DNA of 64,000 nucleotides, taken from Cystobasidium ongulense. Its lineage: Eukaryota > Basidiomycota > Cystobasidiomycetes > Cystobasidiales > Cystobasidiaceae. Below, one piece after another: positions 48,343-59,207 of this stretch; within the stretch, counting starts at the first letter, position 1; the number at the start of each line of letters is the position of its first letter. The position numbers and the translations under genes were made by a program. The notes below the pieces were generated by a model. That model did no database searches. It worked only from the letters and a program-made list of their open reading frames with translations, and had not been told where the DNA came from. Where the stretch lies: assembly GCA_022835595.1 (NCBI GenBank), contig BQUP01000013.1:62001-126000 (forward strand). Reading direction: 5' to 3'.

Positions 48343-48923
48343 CCTTTATAATGTTGCCACGCCCTTTTGGCAAGGAGTGAATCACTACGCCATTGCATCG
48401 CCAAGTCTCCAGTAGGATTATTGTACGCATCAAGCAGCAAATCGACGCACAGAAAATCTGGGCTGCTCGTAGAGTGAGCGAGGATCGAAAGGTACCAGCG
48501 TGCTGCTGAAAGCCCGTATCAGCACGCTCATAATTGCCGTTGCCATCGATAACCAAGTCCTTCACAAATAATGCTACCTGATCAGGCGCTTCCTATTGAG
48601 CTTTGTAGCGACAACCGGCGCTCTGTTGTGGACACCAGTCAGCGAGAGGTAGTGTCTGGGCTAGGCGTCTCTCGGCTTCCTTGGAATATTGTATCTCCCG
48701 TCTCTACGGAAATTAACCGGCTCGGGCCGTGCTCGTCTACCGCTCGTCTTCCTCCCGCTCCAACTCGTTATCCTCCCTCTGCATGGCTCACAATACAAAA
48801 CATTATTGAAAGCGCAAATTGTCAACGTCCGGTATCAGCGCAGAACGACGTTCGAGCTTGCAGCTACAGTGCTTCACTAGCGCCGGCCAATTGCAAGTCG
48901 GTGGCGATCTGCATTGAGTCAAC
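48343..48923. promoter_or_regulatory. Regulator 3' end and promoter of hydrolase copy 2
   Basis: This 581-bp region lies upstream of the second LovD-like gene. It contains one clean inverted CGG pair (see the separate entry at 48718-48729). No gene is seen. Confidence 0.45.
48718..48729. promoter_or_regulatory. Candidate Zn2Cys6 site, CGG-N6-CCG
   Basis: The sequence CGGCTCGGGCCG is an inverted CGG pair with a 6-bp spacer, the format bound by Ppr1/UaY-type Zn2Cys6 dimers. It lies 195 bp before the ATG of hydrolase copy 2 and downstream of the local Zn2Cys6 gene. A 12-bp match of this degeneracy can occur by chance. Confidence 0.35.
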
Positions 48924-50583
48924 ATGGCTAGCGCTCAGATCGATACAGATGCTCTCCGTCGCATTGTGCAGGAGGCCACATCCACCGGACCTCGTCCTGT
49001 GCCTCGTATAGTAGTCTCAGTCGGCAACAAGGATGGCGTCCTCTTCGAAGAAGCAAGCGGCGTAAAGTTATTTGGCGAGCCTGCTTCAAGCCCAGAGAAT
49101 AAGGTCTCAATGGACTCTATCTTCTGGTTCGCAAGCCAGACGAAGCTCGTTACCAGTCTAGCTGCGGCTTTACTCATCGAAAACGGAGCCTGGACGCTCG
49201 ACAGTCTCGCTGAGGACTTTGTGCCGGAACTTAAAGATGTCCGAATTCTAGAGGGGTACGATGAAGAGACTGGCAAGGCAAAAGTGCGGACTCCTTCAAC
49301 TCGAATCACTATTCGCCATTTGTTCACGCACACAGCTGGGTATGCTAGCACATATCTGAGCACTGTCCTTGAAGAAGCGTCCCATGCCTCGCTCTAACAC
49401 GGCTTTCCTTTTCTCGTAATATAAGCACCAAGTTCACTTCAATGTCACCTGACCTCGACCGCTGGCGCAAAGAGCACGGTCTCGAGATCGTCTGGCACGG
49501 CCCTAACGCACCTCGGGTCAGTGCATCATTCCCCACGGTAAAGCGAACAGTGAGAGCATGCTGACAGAGGAATCTGCTTTTCTCCTTCCTAGGAAACTGT
49601 AACAGGCCTTCCCTTGCTATGGGAGCCTGGAGAGAAGTTCAGCTATGCCCATGACAACGATCTACTGGCCTTCGCAGTCGAGGGTGCTAGCGGCATGGAC
49701 TTTGAAGAGTGAGCTAACACAGAAAGTATGCATATGTGGGCATAATCTGACGTCGTATCGACAGTTACTGCAAGAAATACATATTCGCGCGAGTAGACAC
49801 ATAGCACTCTTTTCACATAAGCACGCCAAGCTAATACTCATTTGCCGACACACCAGGCCTCTGAAAATCGACGACCTCGTCTGGCGCCGGTCCGCAAAAG
49901 AAATCAGAAAACAGGTAGACCTTTGTTTCCGCAATCCGGCGGAAGATGGCTTCAAAGCAATGCCCCTTAGCGTAGTGGAGCAGCCTCTAGCTTGTTCCGG
50001 CGGCGGAGGACTTTTCGGCAGCGCCAGATCGTATATGAAGATCCTCCGCACTCTCCTTAACGATGGTACATGCCCTGACACCGGCGTCCAGCTGTGCAAG
50101 AAGCAAACATTGCAGATGATGACGACGCCGGTTGTCACGGACGAAAGGTACTTGAAAGATGTATGGGAGTATTTAAAGAATGATACGCCTATGGCTTCGC
50201 CGGATGGGAAAGATTTGGACACAAGCCGCGCAGTGGGGATGATTGTCAAGATCTGTCAAGAGGATATCGAAGGCGGCCGTCGGAAAGGAACATTCTACGG
50301 CGAAGGATACGCGTGAGTTGGTCGCATGCACCCTGAGCACAATATGCTCGAAAGAAGCTGATATCGTGCTATCATTCTCGCAGAAACACATTCTGGTTCG
50401 TCGATCCGGTGACGGGTATCTGCGCGACGTTCCTGACTGACATTGCACCATTCAAGGACCCCGTGAGTGTACTCTACTCTGTCCTGGTCACATCCGAATT
50501 GATCTGCTGGCTGACCGCATTAAGTACAGGGGGTCTTTGATTTCTGCCGCAAGTTTGAGCGGGAGCTGTATCGCAATCTGTAG
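48924..50583 (+). CDS. LovD-like serine hydrolase/transesterase (beta-lactamase fold), copy 2
   Basis: This is a paralogue of the gene at 43722-45440, with the same segment order. The start MASAQIDTDALRRIVQEATS leads to RPVPRIVVSVGNKDGVLFEE, then SIFWFASQTKLVTSLAAALL with the catalytic SxxK (S-Q-T-K). TIRHLFTHTAG|TKFT spans an intron. LPLLWEPGEKFSYAHDNDLL is the Tyr region, which reads YAHDND instead of copy 1's YSTGID. PLACSGGGGLFGSARSYMKI then LRTLLNDG follow, and the end is NTFWFVDPVTGICATFLTDI, then GVFDFCRKFERELYRNL. About six short introns occur. The shared N- and C-terminal signatures indicate a local but old duplication. The changed residues around the Tyr suggest a different acyl acceptor or substrate. 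It lies beside the Zn2Cys6 gene with a CGG pair upstream. Confidence 0.85.
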
Positions 50584-51673
50584 CCGTCTCCTTCCGTCAG
50601 AATTAGTTCCTCTTGCCAAGCGTAATGTCTATTCTTGACGATGGAACACAAGGGCACAGTAGTTAATCTTGCCCAATGCGTTTACTTCTCCTGGCTCTTG
50701 TCTGCATAGTATTCGCGCTCGGAATTTTCCGTTATTGAATTTCGTAGCGAGTATTACGAATCTGTAATGCAATGTAATGTTAGCTCATTGATACTCCTAC
50801 CCAACTGCCGCGTAATGCAATCAACTGGCAATGTGTAGGCGCCCGAGCGCTATGGCTTCTCCAGCGAACTCAACTAGTCGTGGCATTCGGTCAAACGCCT
50901 TTGTGATTGAAATGAAGCTTGACTGTATTTGTTTCACTATTCAAGTTGGAATTTGGTCACGTTCTATCTACCGAAAGATTCAAATCTCTTACTATATACA
51001 GCGGGTTGCACCTAGACAGGAGTCGCGGTGAAGCCGCTAAAAAAGAGCTTCTTTCGCACTCCCAGGCCCTTTTGGCCAAGATTACCTCGGTGTGATTTTG
51101 ATCGAAAGTTCAGTTTTTTAGTATTTCAAAGCCGTTTCCGTTGGATTGCATTACACCTTTTCGTGGCATGTAAGCATTTCACATCACCGGAAAGGGAGGG
51201 TGTACGGTCGATAACCCGACTCATTGGAACGACAACGGAACGCATCCCTCTAGTGATGTTCCGTTCGCGACGTAGACGTCGTCTTTGATGTCCTCAAGCT
51301 TATGCTTTCATATTTTGACGGCGCAACGAATGCAGGCGGGGCTAGAGAGCGATTGGCTATTGGAAATACCCTACGAAGATTCCTCCCCTCTACTTCAACT
51401 TTTGAGAAGCCCCGAAGAAGCCACTCTAGGTCTCAGCGAAGCGTGCTCGAAGCGTAGATGCATCATCTCTGAGCACTCAACGACTAAGCCAAGTCGAGCA
51501 AACGCAGTTGCTCAAGCGGAAAACGACCTGGTAAACCTGCAGACCAGGCACGTCCGTATGAGTTCATTTACAACAAGTAGATGGCTCTCAAAATCGATAC
51601 CGTATAGCAACCCACTAGTAGCGTTATCTACAACTTGTCGAAACTATCAAGGCAGACCTATATCACATCAGCT
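50584..51673. other. Convergent intergenic region, 1.1 kb
   Basis: This lies between the 3' ends of hydrolase copy 2 and the DAL5-type permease. A perfect 8-bp inverted repeat (AACGGAAC at 51234-51241, GTTCCGTT at 51258-51265) could form a hairpin with a 16-nt loop. A plus-strand open stretch at 51285-51677 lacks any recognisable domain. No gene is supported. Confidence 0.45.
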
Positions 51674-53927
51674 TTAGAGATTTCTGATGAACGTTCGCTT
51701 GCTGTCGCCCATGCGTGCCGGATTGGCCTTCTCTGCTGCGATTTCCTCTTCTGTCCAGCTTGCTACTAACTTCCTGCGCTTTGCGTTCTCGAGCATGTAG
51801 AGAACCCTCACGGTGGAGAAGAGCACAATGGCGGTGACGGTGATGCCCATTGCAATTGCTAGAGGTATTTTGAAGGTAGGCGCGTATTTGCGCTTGAAAA
51901 CCTGTCCGGAAATGACCTGCGCAATCGGGGTAATTCCAAGTAATCCAAAGACTACGGCTCGAATCGAGGCGTCCGGAGAGTTATCTGCCAGCCAGGCTGC
52001 CACGAGAGGTCCAGGAGCGAATGCACCTCCGATACATAGATGTAGAAAGACGTATCTGAGGACATTGTTCTTACTGCCCACCATGACAGCGAGACCAATA
52101 ACACTTTGGGATGGTGTATGAGTCAGGAATAGCGTTCTCAATCTGACCGTGAATATGCTGACGGTCACTTACGAGAGCGATAGACCGGCGATGGTGTGGA
52201 GGGAACGCTCGCGGAAGTGATCCGAGCTCTTTTGGAAGACAAGCAGACCAGCATAGGCTGCGAAGAAGGGAGTGACGGACATCTATAGCTCACAATCAGC
52301 TATCATCCTTGCACCGATCTCTGTCGTGTCGGAGCAGCTCACAAGATTGGCTTTGATGCCAGCGAATCCCATCCCTAGTTGTCAAAGTGGGATCAGCACC
52401 GCCGACATTCTCGTGAGATAACCATCAAGGGTAGACTCACCCCCGACTAAGACTGGTGTGAACACCAGGAAACCGACCACAGGCATAACAATGCATACTT
52501 GGCCAAGGAGGATGAGAAGCTTCCGCCAATCCTTCAATGCGTACCTCAAGGCGGCCCAGCCGAGATTCTTGCCTTCTGTAGAATCGGTTGTAAACATGGC
52601 GTTGTCTCGTTCGATGCGAGCCACGGCATGCGCCCGCTCCTCTTCTGTGAGAACTGACACAGGACCGTTAGCACACATTATGGCTTCCACGTTAAGCGAT
52701 GCACCCACTCCAAGCCGTGCTAAGGCGATAGGGCACGACAAAAGCGACCAGTAGACCGAAAAGGCAAGAGAAGGACCCGTAAAGTATGAACAAAAGTTGC
52801 CAATTCTTGATGTGGAGATGGGTGATCTTGAAGACGCCGTAAGCGATGAGGTCTAAAAGCAAACATACTCAGCAGTGCTCTGGCATAGGCAATGGGTCGT
52901 CCGGTGGACAGTCACTCACTACCGAATCCACCCCCCCAAACTGAAAAGCCCGTATAGATAGCCAACCTTATGCCGTAGCTCGAGCGAGGGTAAAGGGTGG
53001 TTAGGAAGTACAGAGCCAGCTGAGTGACAGGCCTGAAGGAAGGCGATGCCAGTGTAAATTAGAAGTAGACAGAACGCCCTGGCCGATCACGACTTACGTT
53101 TCCAAGATGGACTGCAAAACGCGGACAAAGTAGAACACTCCCTGCGATTTGCAGTAGGCGGATGCTACCGTGCACAGTCCCCATCCTACAATTCGGCACG
53201 TCAGCTGGCCTGGTAGACACGTCAGATTTATCGGCTTACCGATAGTCATGAAACCGAGATAGTACTGTTATTGTAGATTAGTAAACAGCGAGTTATCGAA
53301 AGTCGTTGCTGCACTTACCGACACTCCCAATCGTCGACCCAGAGCGATGAGAAACGGTGCAAAGAGGACTGTATTTGAGCTTTTCGTGAGTTTAGATCAA
53401 GACATAATAGATTTGGCATGCCCATTGCAGAGATCAGGTGAAGGGAGGACGGGGAAGAAATGCGACTGACTGGCAACAGCCGTCATACTGACGGCATTAG
53501 CAACAACATCGGGGTCAAAGCCGGTATCCTTGATGAAAGTAACGGTAAGTGCATTGCCTGAATGTTGGAAGCGTGTGGTAAGTCTCCAGGATATGCGGGC
53601 CGGCCTTCCGAAGGTTGATAGCGGCTTACCCAAACTGTTCTTGTCGAGGCTTGCTAGAGCGTAGTTGACAGACAAAATAGGCAAGACGATGAAGTCCAGC
53701 TTGCGATTGATGCGCTTATCGAGAGCTCGCTCCTCGTCGTTTGCAGGATAGTAGCCAAGTGGACCTTTGTTCTCCTCGATATTGATTACTTGGGCGGGCA
53801 GGACGGATGGAAGTTTTTCGACAAATTCATCTGGCGTGCCCGTCGATGCCTTGTCCTCGCCACTAGCTGATGTACGTTTTTCATATATTATCGAGTCGTT
53901 ACTCAATAAATGCGGGATAGATGCCAT
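51674..53927 (-). CDS. MFS permease, allantoate/DAL5 (anion:cation symporter) family
   Basis: This is a plasma-membrane uptake transporter of the ACS family (DAL5, TNA1, vitamin and organic-anion permeases). The start MASIPHLLSNDSIIYEKRTS leads to a hydrophilic N-terminus, then RALDKRINRKLDFIVLPILS and NYALASLDKNSLG. These match the family's RKLDxxLLP...LxxLDRxNLGNA opening, with the asparagine of the usual D-R-x-N replaced in context by K-N. VTFIKDTGFDPDVVANAVSM, then GLCTVASAYCKSQGVFYFVR and TLYPRSSYGIRLAIYTGFSV (loop 4 family signature) follow. The second half has LKDWRKLLILLGQVC, YVFLHLCIGGAFAPGPLVAA, WLADNS and a cytosolic tail ending KRTFIRNL. About ten introns occur. It diverges from the bacterial-type P450. 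Substrates of the family are small carboxylates or vitamins. The exact one is not determinable. Confidence 0.87.
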
Positions 53928-54754
53928 GGCGGGCCACTACTATTGTTATCGAAATTGGGGAGGTCCTACTGGACGATGTCGGGACTTTGATGGGAAGAAC
54001 GGGAAAGAAAGACGAGAAAGTCTAGCATCCTTTTTTCTGAAGGAGAGAGCTTGCACACGCCATGCGGGGCCACCCAGACTGGGTGGAATTGCGGGCAATG
54101 GGGGGCTCCAACAACCTTCAACGGGGCGGTTTCTTCTCAAACTTGCCACGACGATCCCGGATATTAGCCGCGTGTGTGAGGCCCGGACCAGCAGCCTGAC
54201 CGAGTTCAGTCCTTAAAATCCCCCGAACCGAGGACACTTCGACCGACCTGACGTGCCAATTACTTCATCAGACACGGTTAAAGGGCGTCTGAACATATAG
54301 CCCGTGAGGATTCGAGTACGGCCCGGCCTTCTCAGGGCGAGAGCGTCTGGGCAATAAAGCGCGCAAATCGCTGCCACTGTGAAGGGGAAAAGGGTAGGAA
54401 GAGAGCTTGCCATGTTCCGTAAAAGCGCCGGTTGCCTGAGACCGCCAGAAGAGAATGTCCTATCGCCTGAGGGACCCTGGTCGGCCGCCCCAAGGGCCAA
54501 CCTGGGGCCCGCATCTCTCTAACGCACCTGCGGAATCGTTCTAGCACCGTGGTATCTGTCGGACTCATCTTCTTGGTTTCCAGAAGCAATAGGTGTGCGA
54601 GCATCAGAGAGACAATGCCCTGTCCTGTCCTAATGAGCACAGGTAGCTCCGCCGACGACTTCGACGCTTTGTGAGCTTTATTGTCGCTATACATGCCATG
54701 TATCAACCATACGCTGAACACTTCAATCTGTCGCATCTTGCTTTACTTTTTAAG
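53928..54754. promoter_or_regulatory. Divergent promoter, permease and bacterial-type P450
   Basis: This region of about 0.8 kb lies between divergent genes. A minus-strand open stretch (54736-54332, 134 codons, starting MRQIEVFSVWLIHGMYSDNK) overlaps it and has plausible composition (for example TTVLERFRRCVREMRAP) but no recognised domain. It could be a fragment of a lost gene. The first exon of the P450 probably lies in the last 100 bp. Confidence 0.35.
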
Positions 54755-56598
54755 CGAGACCGATTTCAATGAAATTCATGCGACCTACGATGACCTGAGG
54801 CAACGTTGCCCAGTCGCACACACCAGTCAATACGGTATGTATAATTGAACGGCAGTGTTGATTTGTTTTTGAACTGAGGAAGTTATGCGTACCCTTTGCA
54901 GGTGGAGTAAGCATCTATTATACGTGATTCTTTGCCCTTGGCACCTTTGCTGATCTAGCGAGACCGCCCAGTATTGGCAACTTACTAGGTACGACGACAT
55001 CAAGCAAGCGGCAGCCGATAACAAGACTTTCCTCTCGTCTGTCAAGGCTGTTGTGCCTTCGGGTGAGCAGCAACTTGCCTCATTCAGTTCATCATCAACC
55101 AAAATTCTGATGTTATTTTCCATGTCACAGATCCCAGGTATGTCGCACACTTTGCATAAAGCTATGGCATCTTCAGCCAACTTTAATATTCCCTTGGTGC
55201 TTGCAGGGGACTGCGGCGCCCACCTCTCAATTTCGACCAGCCAGGTCAGTTCCTGAGCACCGCCCGCTGCCCTGCAGAAGCTGGCCGCAACTAACTTTCC
55301 ACATACAAAGCTCACACGCCTTTCCGCCGGGCTCTTGAGAGGACGTTGAAGCCTACTCGACTAAAGCGATTAACAGCCGTTCTAGAAACCAGAGCGGAAT
55401 CCGAAATGCTCCCCCTCCTCCAAGCAGGACAGGTCGACATCTGCCAGACGTTGATGGCGAGATTCCCTGCCTGGGCAGAGACTGAATGGCTCAATTTGGA
55501 TCCGGATGTCGCACCCATCCTCGCTGACACTGCTGCTGCATGGTAAGTGTTGTCTGGGACTTCGAATCGTTAAGCGACTGTATTGCTCATACTATTCAAA
55601 TGATTAGGGTGAATGCTTGGCGGGAGCAACGTGGCGAGGACGTCTCTCGATACTCGGCAGAGCTGTACGACATTGCAAAGGACCTCCTTGCCTCGCGGAA
55701 AGCAAATGCTCGCGACCCAGAAGAAGACCCTGCCTCATCACTTCTTCTGGAGACCGACACAAACGGAGAGCATCTTAGCGAAGTGCATCTCGTAGGCGCG
55801 CTTCGACAATCCCTTGTTGTGGGCATGGTTGCGCCTCCTGTAATTGGAGGATCAATCTTCAAGCACTTATCGGAGGATCAGGAATTGCAGGATCAGTTGA
55901 GGGCAGATCCAAGCTTGATTCCGGCAGCCGTCGAGGAATTCCTTCGTTTGTATTCACCTTGTGGGTTGGCTGCCTCGCCCGTTCTGCACGACAAGCACCT
56001 GTCACTGATGACTTCGAGTAAACCATGTATAGATCGCGGCTTTGCGCGCACCACATCTCGAGATGTAGAGCTGCACGGTCGGATTATCCAACCCGGCGAG
56101 CCTGTCACCATGACCTACTCCGCAGCGAACAGAGATCCCACTGTTTTCGAGAAGCCAGACAAGTTCATCATGGACAGACCCAATATCACCATGCATCTAG
56201 CCTTTGGGTGAGTCCTGATCGCTTTAGGGCGGATCTCGTCCACAGTAGTCGGCGATGTATCTGACTATCTCATGTTCGACTAGTCGCGGTCCGCACCGCT
56301 GCGCAGGCATGCCGCTCGCCAGAGTGTGAGTAGTCTGTTGACTCTACTGAACGAAAGGGATCTTCATTGTTGACACGTGTTGTGGTGTTCAGCATGCTGC
56401 AAGTGGCCCTGAGGACAGTGCTACGGACAACGACAAGCTTCAGCATGGCTGGCCCTATCAAGTATGCGATGATGCCAGAGCTGGGCATTATTTCTTGCCC
56501 GTAAGTGACCGGCATAATCGCGCTGCGAACCATGGAACCCCGCTGAGACGCCTTTTTGTGGTAGAATGCAATTCGTGCCGGCGCCAGAGTTTGCATAA
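54755..56598 (+). CDS. Bacterial-type soluble cytochrome P450 (first exon unresolved)
   Basis: This monooxygenase or peroxygenase-like P450 has bacterial (class I, CYP105/107-like) rather than fungal architecture. There is no membrane anchor, and the start region reads YDDLRQRCPVAHTSQYG, then GVSIYYTYDDIKQAAADNKT. RPPLNFDQPAHTPFRRALER is assembled over small exons, one of only 7 nt (55131-55137). The K-helix is EEFLR, followed after an intron by YSPYRGFARTTSRDVELHGR. The haem loop is LAFGRGPHRCAGMPLARVML with the Cys ligand. The I-helix reads LVVGMVAPPVIGGSIF, with no (A/G)Gx(D/E)T pair, so ordinary O2 activation is doubtful. The last exon ends FVPAPEFA. About ten introns make it a genuinely fungal-resident gene. 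54755 is the first coding base I can support after an acceptor AG. The ATG exon upstream is not identified. Confidence 0.85.
55131..55137 (+). other. Seven-nucleotide microexon in the bacterial-type P450
   Basis: The bases ATCCCAG are flanked by CACAG and GTATGT. Joining exon ...VVPS-G, this microexon and the next exon restores the reading SDPRGLRRPPLNFDQPA|HTPF, the conserved C-helix approach of bacterial P450s. Skipping the microexon breaks the frame. Confidence 0.65.
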
Positions 56599-57053
56599 GA
56601 CAGCAGCAGGACCAGCGGTTCTTTCAACATGTTACCCAATGTAGCAGAGCCTCTTCGCTAGGCCATAGAAGGAGACTTACATCCACGTAGAGTCGGAGCT
56701 AATTCAACATGTTCATAGTCTGTTTGCTTAATGCCTCTTCACACCCTCCAAATGAGGTATATCGAGGCCTTTGATTGTATGTGCACAGTCTGTCCATTGA
56801 CAGCACCACTTGAAACAGCTGCTGCTATGACATCGTTGCTGTCAAGCAGTACGACGGTGTTTGAGTGATTCAACGCCACACCAGTCCTGCGGAAGGTTAG
56901 TAGTATGAGCAAACTCTTATTGCAAGAACTTATTCGATTATGGATCTGATCCAGGTTTCAGATGGTGCATTGCCCAGTAAGTAAAGGACTGTAAGGAAAA
57001 CTTGATTGTACACACCCTTCTTTGATCTATACAACACATCAGACATAGCACCT
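56599..57053. other. Convergent terminator region
   Basis: This 455-bp spacer lies between the 3' ends of the P450 and the BuGZ gene. No gene is seen. Confidence 0.5.
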
Positions 57054-58519
57054 CTAGATGAGATCTGCGGCTCTTGCACGTTTTGTACCAGCTACGCGTG
57101 GGTTACCATCGTCCGCTTGTGTTAGAGCTGGCGCTGGGGGCGCTTGTGTCTGTGCTTGCTGAGCGGGGGACGCATTGACCGCTTGAGCGGGTACAGCCGC
57201 TGCGGGTGCAGCAGATACTGGATCAGCCTGAGATTGAGCTTGTGCGATCGTCTGAGCGTATTTTGGATTCTTAGCTCTTTTCTCTTCATACGATACATCG
57301 CTATCTGCGTAAATATGGACTTGTCCGCTCTTCTGCACTGCTCTTGAGGAGGAGGGAACGTAGCGAGGTTGCTGCTGTGCTGGAGGGGCAACGCGTACGA
57401 GTGGTGCTTGCATTGGTGGGAAACCAGGTGCCATTCCTGGTTGAGGTGGGTATGCACCTGCTGGCATGGGCATACCTGGGACTGGAGCGCCAGGCATGGG
57501 CGAGCCGAATCCAGGAGGGAAGGGCATACTATAGATTACTCAATCAGCGTGTTGTTCCCTTTTATGTTATGCGACATCCGCCGAGATCGATAGAATGTAC
57601 TCACTTGGGAGGCATCGGGAACATGCCTGGGGGAGGCATAGGGACTCCAGGAGGCATAGGGAAGGGAGAAGCGCCAGCAGGTACGCCCATCATAGGAGGA
57701 GCACCTGGCATTCCCATTTGAGGTGGTTGAGGCATACCAGGAGGGCCCTGTTGGTTTCTCATTTTCGATTGACGCATCAAGCTCTTATGAATAGCCAGTT
57801 GTTTTGCTAAATCATCAATACTTAGAACATTCTTTGCAATACGTGGTCGTTTTGTTGCTGGTGGTGCTTCTAATCCTAATTCTGTATTCCTCTTGCGCTT
57901 CCATTCTGCTAGATCATTCTTTGGAATACCTTCCATACCGTAGATTTCAATGTCGAATGAATCTCGACCTGGGAGGGTGTTTTCGATTCTGTAATGCACA
58001 ACGAGGCGGAGGGGCCAGGAAGGGATACACGTCAGTACATGCCATCCAATCGATACATCTGTTCACTGCTAGACGATGAATGGGACGCACTTGTCAACGG
58101 GCAGCTTGTGCACCTGGTCGATATGAACGGCCAAACCACCAGCTGTATTAAGACGACGAGGGCAATGAGGGCATCTAAAATGCTTTGCTTTTTGATGTGA
58201 TAGTAAGATTCTATCGTCTTCAAACTCTCTATCGCAGTACCAGCACCATGAAGCTTGTGCGATTTTCTGGATGGGCAAGCCGTTAGGCGCATGGTCAGCT
58301 TTTGAATCCTTACTGCCAAAGACCATCGGTGTGACGCCAACTAACCTTTGCACTCTTACGAGCCTTCTTCTTCTGGTTCTTACTGTCCGGATTCGTCGGT
58401 CTCTGTTGCTTCTTCTCCCTCTTCTTCTGCTGTCCCCCGTTGACTGCTGCTGCTGCTGCTGCTGCTGCATTGGCCGTGCTGCCCGCTGATGCCGTGATGG
58501 GCGTTGGTTCTCTCGCCAT
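57054..58519 (-). CDS. BuGZ/ZNF207 homologue, two C2H2 zinc fingers
   Basis: BuGZ (human ZNF207) binds microtubules and Bub3 and also associates with splicing factors. The start MAREPTPITASAGS leads to an Ala run and a Lys-rich segment. Then two C2H2 fingers follow in the BuGZ spacing: SWCWYCDREFEDDRILLSHQ-KAKH and FRCPHCPRRLNTAGGLAVHI-DQVH. After an intron, the family hallmark appears: GRDSFDIEIYGMEGIPKNDL, then AEWKRKR. A long Pro/Gly/Met-rich region follows, as in animals (phase-separating). Near the end, QVHIYADSDVSYEEKRAKNP corresponds to the GLEBS-like Bub3-binding segment (human DEDISLEERRAQLPKY). The C-terminus is Ala/Gln/Pro-rich with TKRARAADLI. Four exons and short introns occur. 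The Met/Pro repeat region is typical, so the call is firm. Confidence 0.9.
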
Positions 58520-59207
58520 AGTGGGCAAGTAGTATCTCTACTCCTCAAAGGTAGAGGATGCCTGTGCTTCGCAGGCTGCTCTTGCCTGGCTGGTGAGATG
58601 GGCGTGATGGAGTGGAACAGAGCTCCAGCTGCTTCAAGCAGCGGAAGGCAAGTCGACGGCGAAGGCAATCGCGGATTGCGAAAGTATGCAACAGTACTAC
58701 AGCTCAAAGAGAACAGACGATGCATATACACTCAGCACAACAGCCCCATGCACCCACCAGCTTGCATACTCTGCACCCGCGCAACATCCTGCATGTCCAA
58801 CATAGCATGGAAGGCATCTCAGCATTGCAGTAGGATATAATAGCTTGCTAGTGATATTACAAAAATAGAGGGGAAAAGTAAAATACAAACTACTTGAAAT
58901 TTACTTGGGATGGAAAGAGAGAGAGAAATAGCAGGATACAGCGCTTTGTATGAATGAGAAAGGAAGGAACCGTTGGGTGAAGATAGGATAGAACAGGGGG
59001 ATAAAGAATTATAATAGCATGTTTGTATACTGAAAGACTGTACTTCTGTACTGATGACTGCAGCTTCGGTTGTGCGGTTGCATGGTATATGTATCGCTTG
59101 AGCGGATGGGCGATGTGATGGGTGTGCCGCGCTGAGCTGAACGAGTAGGAGAATAAGGTCTGGCGCGACAGATCCCCTATCGATCTCCGACAAAGGACGT
59201 TAAAGGC
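58520..59207. other. BuGZ promoter and E2 3' region
   Basis: This is a 688-bp spacer between two minus-strand genes. An A-rich and G-rich stretch at about 58850-59010 is likely untranslated sequence of the E2 gene. No gene is seen. Confidence 0.45.

Noticed and set aside
51285-51677. 130-codon plus-strand open stretch near the permease 3' end
   Set aside because: There is no recognisable domain, its composition is irregular, and it lies in a convergent intergenic region.
54332-54736. 134-codon minus-strand open stretch between the permease and the P450
   Set aside because: There is no domain, family or splice partner, and it overlaps the probable P450 promoter. It may be a gene remnant but is not supported as a gene.
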